Positions 23,287 to 35,384 of a stretch of DNA of 64,000 nt are shown here, piece by piece. The notes below the pieces were generated by a model, which worked only from the letters and a program-made list of their open reading frames with translations, searched no databases and was not told the DNA's origin. Location: NCBI RefSeq assembly GCF_002234675.1, contig NC_019866.2:3020642-3084641 (forward strand), given 5' to 3'. Within the stretch, counting starts at the first letter, position 1. Each line of letters begins with the position of its first letter. Origin of the DNA: Oryzias latipes (taxonomy: Eukaryota > Chordata > Actinopteri > Beloniformes > Adrianichthyidae). Position numbers and translations under genes: made by a program.

Positions 23287-26200
23287 ATGGCAAAGTTTCA
23301 GGCCCCTGTGATCCAGGACAACCCGTCCGGATGGGGACCGTGTGCCGTCCCCGAGAAGTTTAAAGACATGCCGTATCAGCCGTTTAGCAAAGGAGACCGT
23401 CTGGGAAAGGTTGCTTGTGTCACATGGGTGCAAGTTAAAGCTTCCGAATGGAGCCTCATGTTTGTGTGTGTCGTGTCTGACAGGTGGCTGACTGGACCGG
23501 AGCGACTTACCAAGACAAGAGATACACAAGTCAGTGGGGTTTATGTCGACCTCTGTTGATGGAACTGCTAAATAAGAATTTGTTGGGAACCCCATATTTA
23601 GGTTTCCTTCAAACGTAAAGTCTTAGAAAATTTAGTTACATTTAAAAGCTGATTATCCTCCTGGCCTTAGGGGCCACCCTCTCTGGCTGTGTGGCTCCTA
23701 CACGACCTTCACTTTCCCTTTGGCCCTTGCCACCCTGGTCAAAGCCGCATGTTAGAAAAACGTTTTCATGAATTTCATGTTTAAATCGAGCAGCGAGATC
23801 GAGACTGGCCACTGTAGGAACATATTTAAACTTATTTGTTAGATTTAAAAATTCATATAATCCTGATATAAATGGGAGTTCATCAAATGAGAACAGATAT
23901 TTCTTTTAAAAACTTTCAGAAAATATATTTTTCTCTTTTTGTTCTAAAATCTTTGTTCTGTTTTCGTTTCTCTAGATAAATACTCGTCTCAGTTCGGCGG
24001 CGGCAGTCACTACGCCTACTTTCACGAGGAGGACGAGACGAGCTTCCAGCTGGTGGACACTGCGAAGACTCAGAAGACGGCCTACCAGAAGAACCGCATG
24101 AGGTTTGCTCAGGTACCGCAGGTTTGAACCCAGACAGCGCCGTTTGACCGTGAAGGCAGAGCAGCAACTCCATCTGCTGTTTCCACAGAGGAACCTCCGC
24201 AGGGACAAAGACCGCAGGAACCTGACGCAGTTCAACATGCAGACGCTCCCCAAGAGCGCCAAGCAGAAGGAGAGGTGAGGTCGTCCACAGCGCCTCCTGT
24301 CTGTCACTGCTGCTCACAACAGCAACATTCGTCTTTTCTGCTCAGGGATCGAATGCGGCTCCAGAAGAAATTCCAGAAGCAGTTTGGCGTCCGTCAGAAG
24401 TGGGACCAGAAATCCCAGGTAGTTAATTCACCAAAAAAAGATGCAATTAAAGCTTTTTTATTCAAATGACAGTGAGAAAAATTTAGATTTGTTGATCCAA
24501 ATTCTGCCTATAATCTGCTGGAAATGCAGATCTTTAGGTGACTGTTATTGATGAGCACAGCCACTAGATGATGTCACACAACCTCCACTCTGAGGTTTTC
24601 AGTCTAAAACCTGTGTTCCAAGGACATTTCAGTTTTCTGATGTTATTATTATTATTCTTTTAAAAATCGGTAGATTCTGCAAACATTTAAAATAAATAAT
24701 TGACCGTTTATGAACATTTTCAGCACTCTTCATTTTTTTCCTGCAGATTTCCAAACTAGAAAAAGCACAAATTACGATGGTTTGTTTTTATTCTCTGCAT
24801 TTTTGTGTCTAAAACACATTAAGTTAACCTCCAGCTGCAGAAATGCAGAAAACAAATTCCACAAATGTATTTAGTCTGAACTCCACGACCCCTTCTATCA
24901 TTGAATAAGATGCATTTGTCATTACAAAAAACAGGATGCCCAATTAATAAGTGTTAAAATGGTTAAAACCAGAAAAAATCAGGAGTAAACATCCATCCTT
25001 GCTTCTTTCATATTTATTTTTATTCTTTTCTGGATCTGCATCTCTGGGGTTTCTGCTGACGTGTCTCTCTGTCTGTGGCGTTCAGGCCCAGCAGAAGCCC
25101 AGAGACTCCTCTGTGGAGGTGAGGAGCGACTGGGAGGTGAAGGAGGAGATGGACTTCCCCAGACTGATGAAGATGAGATACATGGAGGTGTCCGACCCCG
25201 TTGACATGTAGGTGAACCCGAGCTGCAGCTCCCGCCCGCTCACAGAAAGGTGCTCAGAGGCTGACGTGTTGTTCTGCAGCGAGTGCTGTGGAGCTCTGGA
25301 GTACTACGATAAGGCTTTTGACCGCATCACCACCCGCAACGAGAAGCCTCTGAGGAGCATCAAGAGGATTTTCCACACCGTGACCACCACAGACGACCCC
25401 GTGATCCGCAAGGTGGCGCCTCCTCACCCACCCAGAAGCTGGCGTTTGTCCGAACCCGTCCTGAAGTCTCCTCCCTTCTGTCTCTGCAGCTGGCAAAGAC
25501 TCAGGGGAACGTCTTTGCCACCGACGCCATCTTGGCCACTTTGATGTGCTGCACGCGCTCAGTCAACTCCTGGGACATCATTGTGCAGAGAGTGGGCAAC
25601 AAGCTGTTCTTTGACAAGAGAGACAACTCTGACTTTGGTGAGTCTGCCCTAAAAATATATATTCATGGAGCAGATTTCTATTTGAAAAACAAAAATCTAT
25701 TCGTCCGTTTGACACCAAAGAACAGGAGGTGTGGTTGCTGTGGTTCTGTTGTCGGGCCGTTCTGCTGCCTGCAAAGATGTTCCTCAAACCAAGAAGAGTT
25801 TTCTTGGTGTCAAATGACAGGTTTCCTTTAATCAGGAAAAACAGACTAAAGTATAATTGATTTCGTGACAAATGTCTTCTTCACACAGCAACAAGGGAGT
25901 CTTACTGTTGGCTAAATTCTCTTGGATTAAGTCGAATTAAAATAAAACTCTTTGTATCGTAAACAAGCTGTGATTTGGAGGAGGCGTCCCATCCAGCTTC
26001 AGCACAGATGTGACAGGAGTTTTTTAGTGGAGGTGCAGCCGGGGAACGAGCCTCCATGATGTTTAGGGATGGGTACCGTTTGGATTTTATCCTGTCCTGA
26101 ACTGGTTCTTTTGTTAACGGTTCTGGTGCCTAAACTGTGCTTCATAAATGAAAAACATGCCAGCATTGACCAAAACCGTTTAAGCATGACAAAGCAGTGT

Positions 26201-29200
26201 GACAGGGAGAGCTTGAATGTTCCTAAGATGTTTTATGTCCTTCCTTCTGACAGTCTGCTCTGCAGGGAAGTAAACAGGTATTTCACCTCTCATCGCCATG
26301 ACGACCGTCTGTTTTCTGAGCTTTGTACGCCTGATTACTCTGATAAATCAGGTTTCTGAATTCGAATCTTTCGCTCTGAAGTGCAGACAAACTTTCGCTT
26401 TTGCTTTGTTATATTGACTGAAGCTCCGCCCACTCATAATCGCTGCAAAGGTTAAACAATTGGCTAGGATTGTACAGTAAAAATGAATAGAATAAAAATG
26501 ATTGATGTCTGCAACGAAACACCAGAATCATCCCTTCAGGGTTCGCCACAGCGAATCAGCTTTCACAGATTCTCACAGGTGGTTTTGGCAGAGATTTTTA
26601 CGCCACATGGCCATCCTGACACACCCCTGTATTTGATCGGGGGGCTCAGACATGCAGACATTACCCAAGGAGCCTCAATGGATGAAGCTCATGGCGGCCG
26701 TGGGAATCCAAGCCTGGTTTCCCACGTGCCAATCCTGCGCCTTACAAACAGAGCCATGCTTCCAGCACTAATTATGTTCAAATATAGCAGGCATGAATGA
26801 ACTCAGGTCTGAAAATCAACAATTCAGTTTTCACCATGAAGCAGAAATTCCTCGGTTCTCTCAGCACCACAGCCTCACCGCTGCAGCAGCTCCGACCCGT
26901 TTGGTCTGAAGCTGGAATGAAGCTGCAAGTGAGGCATTCCCAAATCATGGAATGTCATAACAGTTTTAAATGTTTTCTTGATCAGATTTGTTAACCGTTG
27001 GCTTATGAGCCCCCCTCCTTTACTTCTGAGGTTTAAATCTTTTTTTTTTTTTAAGCTGTAGAGTCTGTCAGATTCCTGACAGAGGAAATCTTGTAGAATT
27101 ACGTTTTAGTGATGCTTGAGCCTCCAAAAAGGTTGAAATGTGAGCTATAAGATGAACTTTTATCTTTTTATTCAAATTAAAATCCCGTTTTCTTGGTCAG
27201 ATCTGTTAACGGTGAGCGAGACGGCTAACGAGCCCCCCCAGGACGAGGGCAACTCCTTCAACTCTCCCCGTAATCTGGCCATGGAGGCGACCTACATCAA
27301 CCACAACTTCAGCCAGCAGTGTTTACGCATGGTGAGAAGCCCCGCCCCCCGGTCAGCAGGCGAAGCGTTTCCCTCTCAGGTCGTCACCTTTGTGTTGGTG
27401 TCTCTCAGAGGGGCGAGCGTTACAAGTTTCCAAACCCCAACCCGTTCGTGGAGGAGGACATGGACAAGAGCGAGGTGGCGTCTGTGGCCTACAGGTATGA
27501 AGGCTGCACGAGCGCGCACGTGGACGCGGTCACGCCAACAGCTGACGTCTGTCATTCAGGTATCGTCACTGGAAGCTGGGAGACGACATCGACCTGATCG
27601 TCCGCTGTGAACACGACGGAGTGATGACCGGCGCCAACGGAGAGGTGTCCTTCATCAACATCAAGACCCTGAACGAGTGGGACTCCAGGGTGAGCAGACG
27701 GCTTCTGACTCTTCTAGTGCTCCAAAGCGCTGCAGCAGAACCAGGACGGATCCCAGACCAACACCAGAACCGTTTCAATCCTTTAACGCCGGAGATGTCG
27801 CCATCAAAGTCAGGAAACTGGCTCTGAAGGGGAAGATGTGTGACTGCTGGTGTGTTCTAGTTTTATCTGCTTTTGGGTTAAATTAGGGCTGAGTTTACGC
27901 CCCGTACTGAATTAACGCCTTTGGGTCTAACTTTGTTTGTTTTTTGTTTTTAGGTAGAGAGAGAGCGAGACAGAGGGCTTTATTAATCCCCAAGGGCAAA
28001 TGGGTTAAAACAGCTCTCCAGCAACAACAGATAAAAGACATGACAGTTAATAAACAGTGTGCCAAACAATAAATCAAATAATAAATTCATTAAAAGGTGA
28101 CTATGAGACAGGTACCTCCCTAAGGTTGAGAGCATCCACTCTGATTTAAAAGCTTTATAGCATTGAGACGATAAAACCACGCCCAGATGTTTGCATTTAA
28201 AAACTGGAGGACAGGATGTTTGTGTGTAAAATAATGTATTTTGCTTTCTGAACCGCCTGCAGAGGAGTTCAAGCTCTTCTGTTGAATGCCAGTGACTTTA
28301 ACGATGTTACTGAGCCTGTTTCTGTCTTTAACAGACAGGCCTCCAAAAGGAAAACGTCTAAAGGCTCTCACTAAAAGATGGAGAAAACATCCGGGGAGAT
28401 TTAGTTACAAACCTTAAAAGAGGCCGGCCGTCTCAGCAGGTGTGATCTTTGTTGGCGTCGTTTCATTATGGATTCTGTATGTCAGATTTGAGGGCAGAGT
28501 CAAATACAGGGCCTAAATACTTGCAGGGTTCAACGTCTTTAACCTTCCGCCCGTGAATTGAGCTCAAACTATAGTTCCTCCTAAATCAAACCACTGATTT
28601 TTCATTTGAATCCTAACATTTATTATATTTCATTTTTTTCATCGTTGGCACCTTAATGCAGACCGGCTCTTTGCTTTGTCTCCATCTTCGATGTTCTTTG
28701 ATTTACGGTGATTTACTCTGCGCTGTCGTAGAAAGGAAGGAACATATTTGATCTAAAGAAAGAAATATTCCATCCATCCATGTTTTGAACCCACTGAATC
28801 TCATCCCAACAAACCGCTTGTTGGGATGAGAAATAGTAGTAAAGATTTAAATGTGATCAAACTCTTTTCTTCTAATATTTAGTGTTTAAGAAAATTAGAA
28901 ATTGATTTAACTGATGAGGTGTTCTCTCTCTCTTTGCGAATTTGTTACACTTTCTTTATGTGGCTCGTCCAGCTGGCAACAGAAATGCTGGAAAACACGC
29001 AGAACCTTCCATTAACCCTTTGACCAATCCTCTTTCTCCTTACTTCTGAAAAACATTCATTCATTTTGCAGTCAGGCATGCAATTATTACTACCGGTAAT
29101 TCAAATTTCATTTGTTGCTTAGCGTTCATTGAACTATTTTTCCCCTTCTGGCTTCTTGTCCCGTCAGTACTGTAACGGAGTGGACTGGCGTCAGAAGCTG

Positions 29201-30755
29201 GACTCTCAGAGAGGAGCCGTTCTGGCCACCGAGCTGAAGAACAACAGCTACAAACTGGCCCGCTGGACCTGCTGCGCCATGCTGGCCGGATCCGAGTATC
29301 TGAAACTGGGGTGAGTTCTGAGACAAAGCGGATGTTCTGAGGGTTCAGGATTTGATTCTGAATTGATGGGATTCAGTCAGAAACTCTAGATTTCAGCCGC
29401 TCTCTGCAGAAGAATCAGATTTAGAGGGAAGTAGATGATTTGAAGACTTGATCCTCATTGATCACCGTGTTCTCTTCAGGTACGTGTCCCGTTACCATGC
29501 GAAGGACTCGGCTCGCCACGTCATCCTGGGAACCCAGCACTTCAAACCCAACGAGTTCGCCAGCCAGATCAACCTGAGCATGGAGAACGCCTGGGGGATC
29601 CTGCGCTGCGTCGTCGACATCTGCCGCAAGCTGGACGAGGGCAAATACCTGATCCTCAAAGACCCCAACAAGGTGAGGCTGCGGGCTCAGACCAGGAGGG
29701 GCGGGGCTTCAGGCCGCTGGACTCACACGCTCTCCTTCCTGTGAACAGCAAGTGATCCGGGTCTACAGCCTACCTGATGGGACGTTCAGCTCCGATGAAG
29801 AGGAGGAGGAAGAAGAAGATGAAGAGGACGAAGAAGAAGAAGGTAGATTTTAAGGACACTTCACAATAATAACTGTTACTTTACTGGCAGATTTAAACAA
29901 GTAAGCTAGTTAGGGATTTAAATAATTAATAGATTAAACACATTAATACTGACTAAACTATGAGCCCTTTTTATTTTTACTGTTAACTGTTTTCTTCAAA
30001 GTCCCACTCTGATCATCTTTTGCTGTATTTCCTAAGTGTTCCCAGTAGGCCTGCACTGTTGCTTCTCTTTCAGCTTTTCCCATCAAGGGTATCGTTATCA
30101 CGATTTCAAGCTGTGTAATACACGTATCGCATAAGTCTGCGAAGATTGGTTACCTTAAATGTGCAAAAATAATCTTATGGCAGCTTGAAGTATTTAACCA
30201 ATCAAATGAACCCCTTTGATGTTTGATGTCCGCCTCCTATTTCTTCATGTATTGGAAGTTGTATCGTCATCGTAAAGATTTTTAATTTTCCTCTCTGCAA
30301 GTCATAGATATCCATTCTACTCTGTTACTCTGTTAACATCAAGATTACACCCAAAAAGCACTAAGATTCTTTAAGCTTAACCCTTGTGCTATCCTATGGG
30401 GTCCAGATGACCCGCCCTTACATTGACATGTTCTCCCTACCACGACAAAGGTGGATAAAGGTGGAAAGATTTCATGTAATCCATGGACACCAGTGAAGAT
30501 CACAAATAATTGAAGGATAAAGGTTCTAGTGGGTCTAGATGACCCAACTCCCAATGTTAAAGTGCCTAGGATAGCACAAGGGTTAATACTAGCTCCTGCT
30601 AGAGCATCTTTAAGTCTGGAAAATAATGTAGACATAACAGTCCAACAAGGAATGAAATATCACATAACCGGTACTTCTGAATTACAGACAGTTCAATTTG
30701 TCTGAAATTTTCGTTAAAAACATTTTCTGTTGTCATTTCAGATGAGGAAAACTGA
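23287..30755 (+). CDS. eif3d: Eukaryotic translation initiation factor 3 subunit D, copy 2 (15 coding exons)
   Basis: This is a tandem duplicate of the gene at 16081, in the same orientation, with the same number and phases of exons. The exons are 23287-23409, 23484-23529, 23976-24112, 24189-24274, 24346-24418, 25086-25207, 25280-25412, 25490-25637, 27201-27331, 27409-27494, 27560-27689, 29168-29310, 29480-29672, 29749-29842 and 30742-30755. The protein is 552 residues. Exons 4-11 are virtually identical to copy 1, and the short introns between them are nearly so. Exons 1-3 differ ([39 protein letters not shown]) and look closer to the family norm. Exon 13 has YHAKDS where copy 1 has YHLKDS. 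Copy 2 is longer because introns 8 and 11 took up a SINE and a Rex1 fragment. All splice sites and the frame are intact. Confidence 0.95.
26505..26778 (-). mobile_element. tRNA-derived SINE in eif3d copy 2 intron 8
   Basis: Read on the minus strand, the element starts near 26778 with a degenerate tRNA-like head. A polymerase III A-box-like stretch (tggctctgtttgtaagg) is followed by a B-box-like gcttggattccc. The body runs to a tail resembling the common fish SINE end gctgtggcga.ccctgaaggga. It is absent from copy 1. Confidence 0.55.
27975..28600 (-). mobile_element. Rex1/Babar-type LINE, 3' fragment, in eif3d copy 2 intron 11
   Basis: On the minus strand, broken frames read like the C-terminal part of Rex1 ORF2: [10 protein letters not shown], then [32 protein letters not shown] and a late [14 protein letters not shown]. 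The 3' end is atttgcccttggggattaat, typical of the family. Stops and frameshifts show it is dead, and it is strongly 5' truncated. It is absent from copy 1. Confidence 0.75.
28799..28831. other. Perfect 14-bp hairpin in eif3d copy 2 intron 11
   Basis: TCTCATCCCAACAA (28799-28812) and TTGTTGGGATGAGA (28818-28831) pair exactly around the 5-base loop accgc. Confidence 0.85.
30377..30586. mobile_element. Short MITE (family A), copy 1, in eif3d copy 2 intron 14
   Basis: It begins ttaacccttgtgctatccta and ends taggatagcacaagggttaa. The ends are perfect inverted repeats bounded by TTAA, which suggests a piggyBac-like or other TTAA-targeting family. The interior has no coding capacity. Three further copies follow downstream. 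Confidence 0.8.
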
Positions 30756-30817
30756 AACACTTCAGCGGCCAAATGAGTCTTCAATGAATGAAAATGAAAG
30801 ATGTCCTTTAAGCAATT

Positions 30818-30823
30818 AATAAA
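30818..30823 (+). terminator. Polyadenylation signal AATAAA, eif3d copy 2
   Basis: The hexamer lies 63 bp after the stop codon; the following sequence is A-rich and then GT-rich. Confidence 0.7.
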
Positions 30824-31009
30824 GGAAAATAATTTAAAAAAACCCATTTGATGCCTCATTGTGTTTCTGTAAATGGACGGTTCTGCTCCTTCAAAGATTA
30901 CTACCTCAGCATCAAATCAGTAATAATGTCAGGAAGATAACGTCAAACAACCACTCTCTAAAGTGGAATGTGCCTATATGATCCAGCAATACCTTGTTCT
31001 TTAGTTTCT

Positions 31010-31215
31010 AGTGATTGATGTACTGTGGAGAAGTGGTTAGCACCCTTGCCTTACAGCAACAAGGCCCCTGGTTCAAGTCCCTTTCTGTGTGGAGTTTGCA
31101 TGTTCTCCCTGGTCATGCGTAGGTTTTCTCTGTGGACTCCGGCTTCCTCCCACTGTCCAAAAACATACTTAATAGCTAAACTGGTTACTCTAAACTGTCC
31201 CTAGGAATAAATGGG
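31010..31215 (+). mobile_element. SINE-like repeat with a tRNA-like head
   Basis: The head has gtggttagcacccttgcctt (A-box-like) and ggttcaagtccc (B box). The body contains tgtgtggagtttgcatgttc and ggcttcctcccactgtccaa, as in a very common fish interspersed repeat. No clear tail or target duplication was seen. Confidence 0.6.
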
Positions 31216-31242
31216 TGTGTGATTTTTGTGACACACCATCCC

Positions 31243-31444
31243 TTAACCCTTGTGCTATCCCATGACCCCTACCTTACATTGAAGTGTTCTCCCTACCATG
31301 ATAAAGGTGGAAAGATTTCATGTAATCCATGGACACCAGTGAAGATCACAAATCACTGAAGAAAAAAGGTTCAGAGCACTGTCTAGTGGGTCTAGATGAC
31401 CCAACTCCCAATGTTAAAGTGCCTAGGATAGCACAAGGGATAAG
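31243..31444. mobile_element. MITE family A, copy 2
   Basis: It has the same ends as the copy at 30377 (ttaacccttgtgctatcc ... cctaggatagcacaaggg) and a closely matching body, including ggacaccagtgaagatcac. Confidence 0.8.
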
Positions 31445-31825
31445 ACAATCAAGAATCAGCTAACTTATATTGATTGGGTAAACATTTCACAACCATAAAT
31501 GGTTACATACTGGAGCGAAGCTGCTTTTCTGTGCTTCAAAACCAGCCGGCATAAGTTGAATTAACAGTTCAAGTGTTACGACAGTCTGAGTTAAGTTCCA
31601 GTGTTAAAGGGCTAAAAATAAACTTCAGTGTTTTATTTCAAATTATATTTGAAAAAGTGTTAGGAAAAAAGATTTTTAAACTTCTCATTTAACCCTTGTG
31701 CTATCCTATGGGGTCAAGATGACCATTGGCGTGTTAGCCCTACATCCCTACCATGACAAAGGTGGAGAGGATTTCATGGAGGATTTCCATGGACACCAGT
31801 GAAGATCACAAATCATTGTCTAGAT

Positions 31826-32897
31826 CAGTGTTTTTCAACCTTTTCTGAGCCACGGCACACTTTAACCTTAAAAAAAATCCCGCGGCACACCAGCATCCAA
31901 AAATTAAAAAAAAAGGAGAAACTCATAATATGTATTGATCTACAGCCCCTCCACAATCTCACATGCATTTTTGAGATTACTCTTGCAGAAAAAGCTGGAA
32001 ACTGCAGCTTTTTTTTTCCTAAAAGATTCAACAAAAGTTAAGTTAGAAGATTTAAAAATAGTTTGATGCGTGTTCGTTGGTTTCAAGACGTTTAACAACA
32101 GATCTCCGTATGTGCTGTCACTCTCACAACCCAATGCATCATGGGAGATGTAGTGCATAAAACGGCCGAAGATCGGTTTTCGGAGCTTTATTGTTTTGTT
32201 CACTTGTTACACGGTCTGATACCGGATTCTGTGGAAAGCAACAGCGCAAAAGACGAGCTTTAGCTGGTATTTCTGTTAGAACTGAGCGACTTTACAAGCT
32301 AAATCGGGACAAGGAAGTGCAGACTTTAAGCACTTCTGATTGGTCAGACTGATTACATGTGATTAAGCCTTCAAGAATGATTGGTGGAGACAGTCAAAGG
32401 AACGGGACTTTTCCCAAACACAGCCGGAGCTGCAGCTGAATCGTGGTACTGTCATTCTTATCAAAATGTCTGTAACCCTTGTGCTGTCCTAAGCACTTTA
32501 ACATTGGGAGTTGGGTCATCTAGACCCACTAGACAGTGCGCTGAACCTTTTTTCTTCAATGATTTGTGATCTTCACTGGTGTCCATGGATTACATGAAAT
32601 CTTTCCACCTTTATCCACCTTTGTCATGGTAGGGAGAACACATCAATGGAAGGGGGGGGTCATAGGATAGCACAAGGGTTAATAAAATAAAATAAACGCA
32701 AAGAAAAAGTATTTTACGATCTTTTATATTCTTAACTCCTCAGTGTTTTATCAGGGCCTGTTTGGATGAACAGAGAGCTGATATCCTGGAGATGGGAAAT
32801 GTTTTTAGATCAGTTAATGAGGGCAATTTTCCACGGCACACTTGACCATCTCCCACGGCACACTAGTGTGCCGCGGCACACTGGTTGAAAAACACTG
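31826..32897. mobile_element. hAT transposon, non-autonomous, nested in a MITE
   Basis: The termini are cagtgtttttcaacc and its exact complement ggttgaaaaacactg. The perfect 8-bp target duplication gtctagat lies at 31818-31825 and 32898-32905. The subterminal ends repeat gcggcacac/cacggcacac motifs. No transposase frame is seen. The element itself carries a further MITE at 32472-32682. Confidence 0.9.
32472..32682. mobile_element. MITE family A, copy 4, nested inside the hAT (inverted)
   Basis: It is in reverse orientation to the outer copy: it begins taacccttgtgctgtcctaa and ends taggatagcacaagggttaa, with the body complementary to the copies at 30377 and 31243. Confidence 0.85.
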
Positions 32898-32999
32898 GTC
32901 TAGATGACCACACTCTCACTGTTAAAGTGCCTAGGTTAGCACAAGGGTTAATTAAACATAAATGTATTGCTTTTAAATAACCTAAAAGTGGCATGTGTG

Positions 33000-33140
33000 T
33001 CTATATTTCCATGCTGAAAATGTCACACAAATGTGTGTCAATTTTTAGATACCGAAAATGTCACATCAATGTGTCAATTTTTAAATGCTAAAAATGTCAT
33101 ACTGAAGCATGTCGATTTTACCATGCTGAAAATGTTATAA
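33000..33140. repeat. Outlying block of the 38-bp minisatellite
   Basis: About four degenerate units of (a/g)tgtcgatttt.ccatgctgaaaatgtcatac occur here. The main arrays lie between 39.3 and 46.9 kb. Confidence 0.6.
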
Positions 33141-33230
33141 ATAGATGTTTATGCAACAATGAAGCTCCTCTCATTGTTTTAGCTAAAAACAGAGGTGTTC
33201 AGTTTGAGTTTCTTTCAAAGTAACTCTTAC

Positions 33231-34205
33231 TTTATCCCATAAAGCGTACCACTCAGGTCTGAAGGATTCATACATGCACCACAAAGCCCAGTCAAAGCTG
33301 TGAGCAGAAGGAGAATAGGTGACTTCGTCACAGACAGGTGAGAGGATCACCGTGCCGTCCTCTTTAATCCGAGCCAGCAGAGGCTCTGCCCTGAAAATGC
33401 AAAGACAAGGTCAGTAAAAAGCATTTGTCAACCCAGGCAATTCAAACCAAACTAATAGTTAGCCCTTTAAACCAACCATTGTACATGGACTTCTACATGA
33501 GCATCCAAGATGGCCACCACGTCTCCTGTAGCTGCTTTCCATCCTGACAGTCCGGCCTGAGTGAGGCCAAGCTGCTCGGAGTGCCTCACTTTCTTCACCA
33601 GGCCTGGACGCTCTTCATGACAGATGGTCCCCCCACTTGCTGAACAGAGGAGATTTGGGGTAAAGTTTCCTCACTGCCTTCCTCTCCTCCTTCCGTTCCG
33701 TCTCCATCACCGTTTTCTGCTTGTTGTTTTGCAGCAGACTGACTGTGAAAACATTTAGATTTTTGCTCTTGTCGCTTTGTTTCCAATTCAAACGTCCAAA
33801 AATAAGATTTCTCTGTGCTTAGTCTGTATTATAAATCTTAAAATTGTCATCGAAATGAACCTTAAGGCATAGAATGATCAACCCGAATTCTAAAAAAACA
33901 AAAACTTAAAACCATAATAGTATTTCTTACTTTAAAAAAATAGATGTCATATTTCTGCAGCTACATCTTAAATTTGCAGTTCAAATGACTGTTTGTTTTC
34001 TGAAATCTTATTAAAATTTCTCCATAAAAGCAACGCCTCCTTTGACTCACTCAGCATGTCGATGTCTGCTTCAATCTTGCTCATCCTCTGCAGGACCCCG
34101 TGACCCCGTGACCCCTGATGGAGTCAATGAGGTGGGCCCTCTGGAGTTTTCTGGAATAGTCATCAACGTCTCTTTTTAGGTAACCCAGGTAAAACAGGGC
34201 CCAAC
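33231..34205 (-). pseudogene. Polypeptide GalNAc-transferase (galnt8-like), decayed
   Basis: Minus-strand exons are visible. 34051-34205 is a possible membrane-anchor exon (WALFYLGYLKRDVDDYSRKL). 33477-33742 encodes the stem (KLYPKSPLFSKWGDHLS) and then jumps directly to ERPGLVKKVRHSEQLGL and ATGDVVAILDAHVEVHVQW, which carries the family's metal-binding DxH motif (DAH). 33231-33390 continues AEPLLARIKEDGTVILSP and FDWALWCMYESFRPEWYAL. The last two exons join in phase with good GT/AG sites. The stem-to-catalytic jump lacks about 100 residues of the first catalytic half and breaks the frame near 33620, and the C-terminal half plus lectin domain were not found. The subtype is inferred from similarity and the rad51ap1-like neighbour. 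Confidence 0.7.
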
Positions 34206-34730
34206 CTAAAATAAAAACAATCTAAGATTTTCAGACTGCCAGACCTCATCCTGTAAGTGAGGTTTAGCTTCACACTGAAAGAGGAGGAAGTTTACTTCAA
34301 ATCCAGGTGTTGATTCTCTTCTGTTGGATTTATTGTAAAGCTCGAGCAATTTAGCATTGCCTTTGTTGTTTTTTTGGTATTGTACCCACTTTGTCAAAAT
34401 GTGCGTTTACACCTGCAATTAAGTGATTCCGGTTAAGGAAGGAATATTTGAGGACAAATCAATTTTCTGTTTTGTCTACTTCTAATTTGAGTTTTAATTT
34501 TGGGACAAAGTGGGAGTTTTTGTCCATAGACTGAGGAGCAAAAATTGTCCAAATATTAGTCATCAGTTTCACTACAACAACACAGGAGAAGAACGTTTTC
34601 CAAAATTTAGGCAATCGCCCCCCCCCACACACACTGTCCTTTTCTCCAACTCCTTGATCCAAGCACACAGACACATCATTGCACCAGAACCGTGTTGCCT
34701 AAATTCCAGAAGATCCTATAATGTCTAAAG
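34206..34730. other. No gene seen
   Basis: AT-rich sequence upstream of the galnt8-like remnant; no further exons recognised. Confidence 0.4.
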
Positions 34731-34860
34731 CAGGGGTGTCCAATTCCAGGCCTCAAGGTCCGGTGTCCTATATGTTTTTTCAATCAACCTGCCTTTGAGG
34801 CTCCTAGTTGGCTAAACAAACCTGGTGCAGGTAATCAACAGCAGACTGTAGGCTAAAGAA
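34731..34860. mobile_element. hAT-like terminal fragment
   Basis: caggggtgtccaattccagg followed by ggcctcaaggtccggtgtcc and cctggtgcaggtaatca matches the left end of a common fish hAT MITE. The right end is not present. Confidence 0.5.
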
Positions 34861-35384
34861 CATATAGAGAAAAATAAAAGAGTTTGGTTTTATGGCACTG
34901 CACGGCTGACAAAATACCAATTTTTGCCTAAAGTTTTGACATTTTTGATAGTAGAACATTTAAATCTTTTGGCAGATTAATTTAAAACAAGTATTTGAAC
35001 TGTTTTTGTATTGGGCTTTTATTTTTTTAAATTTTTTTTTTCACTTTCTTGACCATATTGTTTTTTTTGTGTGTGTTTTTTTATTAACTTTTTTAATAAA
35101 TTTTTTTGAATGTCTGTTTTCACCTTACACTAAAAAAGAACTTGTATTATGCATTTTAGGGGTGGAGTCACTTTAAACCTCGTTTCTGACAAACGACAAA
35201 GTTTCATTGTCGATGTAACCAGAACTGCTTAGAATTTCTATCATTTGTTGTATTTTGTCGAAGGACCTGAAGAAAACGTCAGATCTAAAATGGATAAATA
35301 AACTTTTACTTTGGTTAAACAGAAACAGAGACAGAAAAACAGATTCATTCATTAAAAACTGGAAATGAGTAAATGATCTGGGGG

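Larger units (their letters stand above)
31689..32951. mobile_element. MITE family A, copy 3, split by a hAT element
   Basis: The left part (31689-31825) and right part (32898-32951) together form one MITE bounded by ttaa. Between them is a 1072-bp hAT insertion flanked by the 8-bp duplication gtctagat, which is native MITE sequence. Confidence 0.85.
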
